Notes under the pieces: generated by a model | Database searches by the model: none | Told to the model about the DNA's origin: nothing | What the model saw: only the letters and a program-made list of their open reading frames with translations | Part shown: one piece after another, positions 1-5,061 of the stretch | How positions within the stretch are numbered: position 1 is the first letter of the stretch | Layout of the letters: each line of letters opens with the position of its first letter | Made by a program: the position numbers and the translations under genes | Source: Crocinitomicaceae bacterium | Lineage (GTDB): Bacteria > Bacteroidota > Bacteroidia > Flavobacteriales_D > Crocinitomicaceae | Length of the DNA stretch: 7,716 bases | Reading direction: 5' to 3' | Assembly: GCA_011522905.1 (NCBI GenBank) | Contig: WTIB01000125.1 | Coordinates: forward strand, 1 to 7,716

Positions 1-70
1 GTTTTAATTGGATTATGCGTTTTATCGTAATAAATATATTCACCTCCAGGTTTTTATAAAAGGAAATTCA

Positions 71-89
71 TTAGGGTAACATTACCTAA
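71..89. promoter_or_regulatory. Imperfect palindrome upstream of deoC, possible operator
   Basis: Two nested inverted repeats lie here. The outer arms are TTAGG and CCTAA, separated by 9 nt. Inside them GGTAA and TTACC form a perfect repeat around a 2-nt centre. The element lies about 30 bp upstream of the -7-like box of the deoC operon, a reasonable place for a regulator to bind. As an RNA hairpin it would need a bulge and a very small loop, so a protein-binding dyad is likelier than a terminator. No regulator gene is visible in the window. The call rests on symmetry and position only. Confidence 0.25.
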
Positions 90-117
90 ATTGATTTTAA
101 TAACAGTTCTTTTTGAG

Positions 118-125
118 TATATTTG
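118..125 (+). promoter_or_regulatory. Bacteroidetes-type -7 promoter box for the deoC operon
   Basis: The eight bases TATATTTG match the Bacteroidetes sigma-ABfr -7 consensus TAnnTTTG exactly. The only upstream TTG in reach is at 91-93, leaving 24 nt between the elements, which is somewhat wider than the usual 19-21, so the -33 element is weak. Transcription would start near 132 and leave a leader of only about 10 nt before the deoC ATG at 142. No Shine-Dalgarno sequence precedes that ATG, which is normal for this phylum. In AT-rich DNA such a box can occur by chance. Confidence 0.4.
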
Positions 126-141
126 ACAGTATCGAGCCTAC

Positions 142-1053
142 ATGAAAAATCAAAATATTTTTAATTTAATGTCACTCTCGCCAACTGTTGATAAAGTTGG
201 GGTGGAAGAGAGGGTATCTCGTTTTCAAAAACGAAGTATAAAGACCAGCGCTAAAATGGATGGACTGAAATTGGTCTTGAATATGATTGATTTAACAACC
301 TTAGAAGGGAAGGATACCCCTGGTAAAGTTAGACAAATGTGTTACAAGGCAAATCACCTTCACGACAGCTTTCCAGGACTGCCTTCAGTTGCTGCCGTAT
401 GTGTATATCCGTCAATGGTAAAGTTAGCCAAGTCCTTGGTTAAAAATTCGACAGTTAAGGTGGCATCAGTATCCACTGCTTTTCCGTCTGGTCAGGCCCC
501 CATTGATGTTAAGATTTCTGATACCAAATTTGCAGTTGACCAGGGCGCAGATGAGATTGATATGGTGATTTCAAGGGGTAAGTTTTTGGCAGGTGAATTT
601 TCATTCGTTTATGACGAAATAGCTCAAATTAAAGAAGTTTGTGGAAAGTCAAGATTAAAGGTTATTTTGGAAACAGGAGAACTTGCGACATTAGATAATG
701 TGCGTAAAGCAAGTGACCTAGCTATACATGCAGGAGCAGACTTTATAAAAACATCAACAGGAAAAATACAGCCTGCTGCTACAATGCAGGTCACTTATAC
801 CATGCTTATGGCCATTAGAGATTATTATGATGAAACTGGAATTATGATCGGAATGAAACCAGCGGGCGGTATATCCAATTCCAAACTGGCACTCCACAAT
901 CTTGTCATGGTAAAAGAAGTTTTGGGTGAAGAATGGCTGACCAATAAGTGGTTTAGATTTGGTGCGAGCAGTTTGGCCAACGATGTTCTCATGCAGATTT
1001 TAAAAACAGAAACGGGCAAGTATCAATCATCAGATTACTTTACAATTGATTAA
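142..1053 (+). CDS. deoC: Deoxyribose-phosphate aldolase (DERA), long eukaryote-like form
   Basis: This class I aldolase cleaves 2-deoxy-D-ribose 5-phosphate to glyceraldehyde 3-phosphate and acetaldehyde in the cytoplasm, the last step of deoxynucleoside catabolism. The 303-aa product is a TIM barrel. The Schiff-base lysine is K203 in FIKTSTGK, the proton-relay lysine is K239 in MKPAGG, and the conserved acid is D140 in ADEIDMV. The phosphate-site motif FRFGASSL lies near 271-278. The N-terminal extension and the IDLTTLEGKDT segment (about 49-59) resemble human DERA more than the shorter 259-aa E. coli enzyme. The start at 142 is an ATG 17 nt after a promoter-like box; a second in-frame ATG at codon 10 is possible. 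It is the first gene of an operon with two ALDH-type genes, the next starting 4 nt after its stop. The ALDH context suggests the acetaldehyde is oxidised. No deoA, deoB or deoK is present in the window. Confidence 0.95.
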   Translation: MKNQNIFNLMSLSPTVDKVGVEERVSRFQKRSIKTSAKMDGLKLVLNMIDLTTLEGKDTPGKVRQMCYKANHLHDSFPGLPSVAAVCVYPSMVKLAKSLVKNSTVKVASVSTAFPSGQAPIDVKISDTKFAVDQGADEIDMVISRGKFLAGEFSFVYDEIAQIKEVCGKSRLKVILETGELATLDNVRKASDLAIHAGADFIKTSTGKIQPAATMQVTYTMLMAIRDYYDETGIMIGMKPAGGISNSKLALHNLVMVKEVLGEEWLTNKWFRFGASSLANDVLMQILKTETGKYQSSDYFTID

Positions 1054-1057
1054 GGAT

Positions 1058-2509
1058 ATGGCATCAAAAAATAAAAATTGGGAGTATGCTCCTTCTCTTG
1101 AAAGCACGGAGCATATCACGCTTAAAAAGCGATATGATTTATTTATTAACGGTAAATGGGTAAAGTCAGCCTCGAAAAAATATTTTAAGACAATTAATCC
1201 AAATGACGAGAAAGTAATTGCAGAAATTTCTCATGCAAATGAAAAGGATGTTAATCGCGCAGTCGAAGCTGCAAGAAAAGCTTACACTAATGTTTGGTCA
1301 AAAATGCCAGCAAATGAAAGAGGTAAGTATATCTACAGAATTGCTCGGCTTATGCAGGAACGTTCAAGAGAATTGGCAGTGATTGAATCTTTAGATGCAG
1401 GAAAACCGATTAGAGAATCTAGAGATATAGACATCCCATTAGCGTGTAACCATTTCTTTTATTATGCGGGTTGGGCTGATAAGCTGGATTACGCCTTTCC
1501 AAATAGACAGATTAGTCCACTTGGAGTTGCAGGTCAAATTATACCTTGGAATTTCCCAATATTGATGGCCGCTTGGAAAATTGCTCCTGCTTTAGCTGCA
1601 GGAAATACTGTGGTATTGAAGCCAGCTGAAACTACCTCGTTAACGGCGTTGAAATTGGCTGAAATTATCCAAGATTCAGGTCTACCAGAGGGAGTTGTAA
1701 ATATTATTACCGGGTATGGTGATACTGGAGCGGCAATCGTAAATCATCCAGATGTAAATAAGATTGCTTTTACTGGGTCAACGGGCGTTGGTAAAATTAT
1801 ACAGAAGGCTATTGCAGGTTCGGAAAAAAAGGCGACACTTGAATTAGGTGGAAAATCTGCCAACATTATTTTTGATGATGCACCATTAGATCAAGCTGTT
1901 GAAGGTATCGTAAATGGTATTTTCTTTAATCAGGGTCACGTGTGTTGTGCGGGATCAAGATTATTTGTTCAAGAGGGAATAGCTGAAAAGGTAATTCGGA
2001 AGCTAAAGCATCGGATGAAATCATTAGTTGTTGGTAATCCCTTGGATAAAAATACCGACGTGGGTGCAATTAATTCCAAAGAGCAACTTGATATTATTAA
2101 TAAATACATTAAAATAGGAAAAAAAGAAGGGGCTGAAATACACCAAAGCGCCTGTTCATTACCTTCAAAAGGTTATTTCTGTCCACCAACAATTTTCACC
2201 AATGTTGCTCAATCGAGTGTTATCGTGCAAGAAGAAATTTTTGGACCTGTACTAACGATTCAAACCTTTAGAACTGTTGATGAGGTTATCCAAAAGGCAA
2301 ACAATACCCCATATGGATTGGCAGCCGGTGTATGGACAGATAAAGGTTCGAGGATTTTTAACCTTACAACCAAGCTCAAGGCGGGTGTTGTTTGGGCAAA
2401 TACTTATAATAAATTTGATCCATCTTCTCCTTTTGGAGGCTACAAGGAAAGTGGCTTTGGACGAGAGGGAGGATTACATGGTTTATCGGCATATCTTAAA
2501 CTGAGCTGA
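1058..2509 (+). CDS. NAD(P)-dependent aldehyde dehydrogenase, ALDH16-like catalytic subunit
   Basis: This enzyme oxidises an aldehyde to the acid, probably the acetaldehyde released by the DeoC product upstream (inferred from context). The catalytic set is complete (483-aa numbering): PWNF with N165, cofactor-contact K188 in LKPAE, FTGST near 238-242, general base E262 in LELGGK, nucleophile C296 in GHVCC, and EEIFGP near 392-397. I chose the ATG at 1058, 4 nt after the deoC stop; a TTG at 1046, overlapping deoC, would add four residues. Two departures from classical ALDH2-type proteins stand out. The loop between GWADK and GVAGQ, which holds the oligomerisation hairpin, is 13 residues against about 21 in human ALDH2. 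The protein also ends at AYLKLS, just where the C-terminal strand (AYTEVKTVTVKV in ALDH2) should begin. Both elements seem to be supplied by the next gene, 2 nt downstream. Substrate range cannot be read from the sequence. Confidence 0.92.
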   Translation: MASKNKNWEYAPSLESTEHITLKKRYDLFINGKWVKSASKKYFKTINPNDEKVIAEISHANEKDVNRAVEAARKAYTNVWSKMPANERGKYIYRIARLMQERSRELAVIESLDAGKPIRESRDIDIPLACNHFFYYAGWADKLDYAFPNRQISPLGVAGQIIPWNFPILMAAWKIAPALAAGNTVVLKPAETTSLTALKLAEIIQDSGLPEGVVNIITGYGDTGAAIVNHPDVNKIAFTGSTGVGKIIQKAIAGSEKKATLELGGKSANIIFDDAPLDQAVEGIVNGIFFNQGHVCCAGSRLFVQEGIAEKVIRKLKHRMKSLVVGNPLDKNTDVGAINSKEQLDIINKYIKIGKKEGAEIHQSACSLPSKGYFCPPTIFTNVAQSSVIVQEEIFGPVLTIQTFRTVDEVIQKANNTPYGLAAGVWTDKGSRIFNLTTKLKAGVVWANTYNKFDPSSPFGGYKESGFGREGGLHGLSAYLKLS

Positions 2510-2511
2510 AT

Positions 2512-3390
2512 ATGAAAAGAATAGAAGTATTAAAGACCTACAAAATTTATGCTGGAGGTAAATTTCCAAGAACTGAATCTGGTAGATATTACTTGGCCTT
2601 AAATGGTAAAGGTGATCCAATTGCAAATATGTGCCGAGGCTCAAGAAAAGATATCCGAAATGCTGTTGTTTTTGCGCGAAAGGCACTTGGTGCTTGGTCG
2701 GGTAAAACAGCATTTAATAGGAGCCAGATTCTTTACAGAATAGCCGAAGTATTGGAAGGCAGAAAATCGCAATTTATTGAAGAATTAATTCTTCAAGGCT
2801 CTACTAAATCATCAGCACTTAAAGAGGTTGAGTCATCAATTGATCGAATCGTTTATTATGCTGGCTGGTGTGATAAGTATTGTCAAATCGGAAGCTCGGT
2901 GAATCCTGTGAGCTCCTCTCATTTTAATTTTTCTACTTATGAACCAGTTGGTGTCGTAGGGGTAATTGCACCTCAAGACTCCTCTTTATACGGTCTCATT
3001 TCTACTCTTATGCCTGTTATTGCAGGTGGAAATAGTTGTGTTTTGATTGCTAATGAAAAAATGCCTCTGTGCGCTGTTACTTTTGCAGAAGTATTGCATG
3101 CATCAGACGTTCCAGGGGGTGTCGTAAACATTATTACAGGTCATATTTCTGAGCTTATAAAACCATTAGCCACCCACATGGATGTTAATGCAATTTCGAT
3201 TTCAAATTTACCCGGGCTTAAGCGGGAGATAGATTTATATAGCGTTGATAATTTGAAACGGGTTCGCTCATATGATGTAAATTGGAAATCTAAAGAAAAT
3301 CAAGCGCTGCATTTTATTACTGATTTTCAGGAAATAAAAACGACATGGCATCCAATTGAGAATATTGGTGGAGCAACAAGTACCTATTAA
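2512..3390 (+). CDS. Catalytically dead ALDH-like protein, probable partner subunit (ALDH16 C-terminal-domain-like)
   Basis: This 292-aa protein aligns to the N-terminal, NAD-binding part of aldehyde dehydrogenases: YAGGKF near 13-18, YYAGWCDK near 115-122, EPVGVVGVIAP near 144-154, GGVVNIITG near 202-210. It has no LELGGK glutamate, no catalytic cysteine and no EEIFGP segment. Cofactor positions are also eroded: PWNFP reads PQDSS, the VLKPAE lysine is I179, and FTGST reads ISISN. The region between GWCDK and GVVGV is long (24 residues), consistent with an intact oligomerisation hairpin. The C-terminus has QEIKTTWHP (273-281), resembling the terminal EVKTVTV oligomerisation strand of ALDH2. 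This is the inverse of what the upstream ALDH lacks. Bacterial ALDH16 has such an inactive domain fused behind the catalytic one. I infer a structural subunit of the upstream enzyme rather than a decaying gene: the frame is intact, it is 2 nt from its neighbour, and it keeps a specific C-terminus. It overlaps the convergent gene by 4 nt. Confidence 0.8.
   Translation: MKRIEVLKTYKIYAGGKFPRTESGRYYLALNGKGDPIANMCRGSRKDIRNAVVFARKALGAWSGKTAFNRSQILYRIAEVLEGRKSQFIEELILQGSTKSSALKEVESSIDRIVYYAGWCDKYCQIGSSVNPVSSSHFNFSTYEPVGVVGVIAPQDSSLYGLISTLMPVIAGGNSCVLIANEKMPLCAVTFAEVLHASDVPGGVVNIITGHISELIKPLATHMDVNAISISNLPGLKREIDLYSVDNLKRVRSYDVNWKSKENQALHFITDFQEIKTTWHPIENIGGATSTY
3387..3390. other. Shared TTAA: stop codons of two convergent genes
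   Basis: The four-base palindrome TTAA ends both operons. Bases 3388-3390 read TAA for the plus-strand ALDH-like gene, and the complement of 3387-3389 reads TAA for the minus-strand gene. There is no intergenic space, and I see no strong rho-independent hairpin with a T-run on either side. Transcripts of both operons must therefore end inside, and antisense to, the opposing gene. Confidence 0.9.
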
Positions 3391-3851
3391 ATAAAAGTTG
3401 AATCTAAAACAGGAACAAGCCATTCTGATCTCATTTTAGCTAATGTTTCAACATTTGGATTAAATATATAATGGTCTTTGTAATTATTAAGATCATGAAA
3501 GGAGACCATAATCGGGTGTTCATCTTTAAGCAGTAACATATTTAATCGATTGAAAAAGTCGATATTATATTTCTGTCCTATTGATTTAACAAGCTTAACG
3601 GAACTGTCAATGGAACAGCCAGATATACTTTGAATTTCTTCATCAACGGCAAAGACTAAGCATCTATCAAGTAATATTGTACCGTCGGCATTTAAACTTT
3701 TTTGATGTGTTTGCCATGAGCTCACGAAGGATTTAATTTCTTTTAAAATTTCTTGAGATTCGGTTTGAGAAATGATTCGATTTGAGGTATAAATCCATAC
3801 TCGACAATGTCCAGGCAAATCGGGAAAGAGGTTTTTATAAATCTGCTGCAT
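3387..3851 (-). CDS. Conserved Bacteroidetes protein, usually annotated 'ABC transporter ATPase' without ATPase motifs
   Basis: The 154-aa soluble protein matches my recollection of a family found next to these Fe-S genes in many Bacteroidetes. It is often labelled ABC transporter ATPase, but no Walker A (GxxxxGKS/T), ABC signature LSGGQ or Walker B is present, so that name is not supported. Recognisable blocks are LPGHCRVWIYTSNR (12-25), W46 and H49, DEE (70-72), SGCSIDSS (77-84) and FFNR (99-102). The last block group, with its conserved Cys, Asp and Ser residues, looks functional, but I know of no assigned role. I use the ATG at 3851; a TTG two codons upstream (3857) is also open. The start overlaps the end of the CCG-protein gene by 17 nt, implying translational coupling. 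It is the last gene of the minus-strand operon, and its stop shares the TTAA at 3387-3390 with the opposing gene. Confidence 0.75.
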   Translation of the reverse strand: MQQIYKNLFPDLPGHCRVWIYTSNRIISQTESQEILKEIKSFVSSWQTHQKSLNADGTILLDRCLVFAVDEEIQSISGCSIDSSVKLVKSIGQKYNIDFFNRLNMLLLKDEHPIMVSFHDLNNYKDHYIFNPNVETLAKMRSEWLVPVLDSTFI

Positions 3852-4623
3852 TTGCAATTAATTCAGCTACGTCTAAAACTTTAATACTATCTTCTTTCTC
3901 GAAGTTTTTGATTCCATCAGTCATCATAGTATTACAAAATGGGCAGCCTGTTGCAATAAATTGTGATGAGGTTTCTAGGGCATCTTCAGTTCTTTCTATA
4001 TTAATTTCTTTATTCCCTTTTTCTGCTTCTTTAAACATTTGAGCACCTCCAGCACCACAACATAAACCTTTAGATTTACATCTTTTCATTTCTACAAGCT
4101 CAGCATCTAATTTTTCAATGAGTGATCTTGGTGCCTCATAAACATCATTAGCTCTCCCCAAATAACAGGGGTCATGAAATGTAATTTTCTTCCCTTTATA
4201 AGTCTCACTATTTTGAAGGCTTAGTTTGCCCTGATTGATCAGCTCTTGTATCAGTTGTGTGTGGTGAATCACCTCATAATTACCACCTAATTCTGGATAT
4301 TCATTCTTTAAAGTGTTGAAACAATGAGGACATGCAGTTACAATTTTTTTAACCTCATAACCATTGAGAACCTGAATATTCATCATTGCTTGCATTTGGT
4401 ACGTGAATTCGTTTCCAGCTCGTTTTGCGGGATCACCAGAACAGCTTTCTTCTGTACCCAAAACAGCAAAAGAGACATTACAATGATTTAAAATTTTGAC
4501 AAGGGCTTTAGTAATTTTTTTTGCTCTGTCATCAAAGCTGCCAGCACAACCTACCCAAAATAAAATATCAGGAGACTCTCCTTTTGCTATCTTTTCAGCC
4601 ATTGTTGGTACCTGCAAGCTCAT
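3835..4623 (-). CDS. (Fe-S)-binding protein with two CCG domains, HdrB/HdrD-like oxidoreductase subunit
   Basis: The 262-aa cytoplasmic protein carries two cysteine-rich CCG (DUF224) domains, which in heterodisulfide reductase subunits hold non-cubane iron-sulfur centres. The second is canonical: C153, then C188-C189-G, then C227-x2-C230 (pattern C-x34-CCG-x36-C-x2-C). The first reads C26, then C61-S-G, then C98-x2-C101, so one of the paired cysteines is serine. FHDPCYLGR (149-157) is a family signature. There is no transmembrane segment and no ferredoxin motif. It probably pairs with the membrane Fe-S/cytochrome b-like protein encoded two genes upstream in the operon: together (443 + 262 aa) they reproduce the layout of single-chain DUF224 proteins such as EtfD and ETF:menaquinone oxidoreductases. 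The physiological donor is an inference. It starts 3 nt after the stop of the HAD gene, and its 3' end overlaps the following gene by 17 nt. Confidence 0.9.
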   Translation of the reverse strand: MSLQVPTMAEKIAKGESPDILFWVGCAGSFDDRAKKITKALVKILNHCNVSFAVLGTEESCSGDPAKRAGNEFTYQMQAMMNIQVLNGYEVKKIVTACPHCFNTLKNEYPELGGNYEVIHHTQLIQELINQGKLSLQNSETYKGKKITFHDPCYLGRANDVYEAPRSLIEKLDAELVEMKRCKSKGLCCGAGGAQMFKEAEKGNKEINIERTEDALETSSQFIATGCPFCNTMMTDGIKNFEKEDSIKVLDVAELIANAADL

Positions 4624-4626
4624 GGT

Positions 4627-5061
4627 TTACTTTTTAAATACTTGAATATTCGCACTTTCATTAACGAGATTTGTGAATTTGCCTTCATATCTCGTTGCTC
4701 GGACAATATGATTATCAATCCAATGGTAATTTCCACCTCTCGGCTTACCCATAAGTAATCCATGGTATTTAAATCCATTAGTATCTAACCACTTTTCAGT
4801 AACTGCCCTATGAGATTCAATTCTTGAAGTAAAAAATGTAATGATATGACCTTCCTCATACCATTGGTTAATGGTTTCCAAGGCATCATCAAATAATGCC
4901 GCAGTTTCCATTCTTTCTGGTTCTTCGTTGGGAATATCATCACAAATCGTTCCGTCGATATCTATCAAATAGTTTTTGACTTCTTCAGGTAAAACCGGTG
5001 ATATATGCTGTCCGTCCTCTACTTTATTAATTAATGTTATGTCTTTATTGTTATTCTTCAT
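4627..5061 (-). CDS. Small HAD-fold protein, putative phosphatase (often labelled phosphoheptose isomerase)
   Basis: The 144-aa protein shows HAD-superfamily motifs in order: motif I DIDGT with nucleophile D34 and acid D36, motif II T78 in FFTSR, motif III K106 in GKPRGGNYHW, and a motif IV-like acidic site D116 in WIDNH. The span between motifs I and II is short, so there is no large cap domain (C0-like), which often means a macromolecular or bulky phosphorylated substrate. Members in this phylum are sometimes named phosphoheptose isomerase, but the motifs indicate phosphoryl transfer or hydrolysis, not a SIS-type isomerase. The substrate is unknown. It overlaps the upstream membrane Fe-S gene by 11 nt and ends 3 nt before the CCG-protein gene, so it is co-transcribed between two likely partner subunits. 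There is no signal peptide or membrane segment. Confidence 0.8.
   Translation of the reverse strand: MKNNNKDITLINKVEDGQHISPVLPEEVKNYLIDIDGTICDDIPNEEPERMETAALFDDALETINQWYEEGHIITFFTSRIESHRAVTEKWLDTNGFKYHGLLMGKPRGGNYHWIDNHIVRATRYEGKFTNLVNESANIQVFKK

Noticed and set aside
1..30. Open frame of nine codons ending in TAA at the left edge (plus strand)
   Set aside because: It could be the tail of an upstream gene, but nine hydrophobic codons in AT-rich DNA are too few to support a call.
41..47. Complement of CACCTCC is a Shine-Dalgarno-like GGAGGTG on the minus strand
   Set aside because: No ATG follows at a sensible distance, and genes of this phylum generally do not use Shine-Dalgarno sites.
2507..2514. 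Possible sequencing frameshift splitting one fused ALDH gene
   Set aside because: The first frame ends at a natural ALDH boundary, and the second opens with its own ATG 2 nt later and a fresh ALDH N-terminus. A genuine gene junction is the better reading, though a fused ancestor is likely.
2277..2713. Small overlapping frames on both strands across the ALDH gene junction
   Set aside because: They are shadows of the two ALDH-type genes, whose conserved motifs fix the real frames.
3352..3368. Inverted repeat CCAAT-N7-ATTGG near the operon junction, possible terminator for the minus-strand operon
   Set aside because: The stem is only 5 bp and AT-rich, and the T-run on the minus strand begins about 11 nt away. 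Too weak for a rho-independent terminator.
3404..3439. CTAAAA and TTTTAG arms just past the plus-strand stop
   Set aside because: Six AT-rich pairs with a 24-nt loop are expected by chance in this composition.
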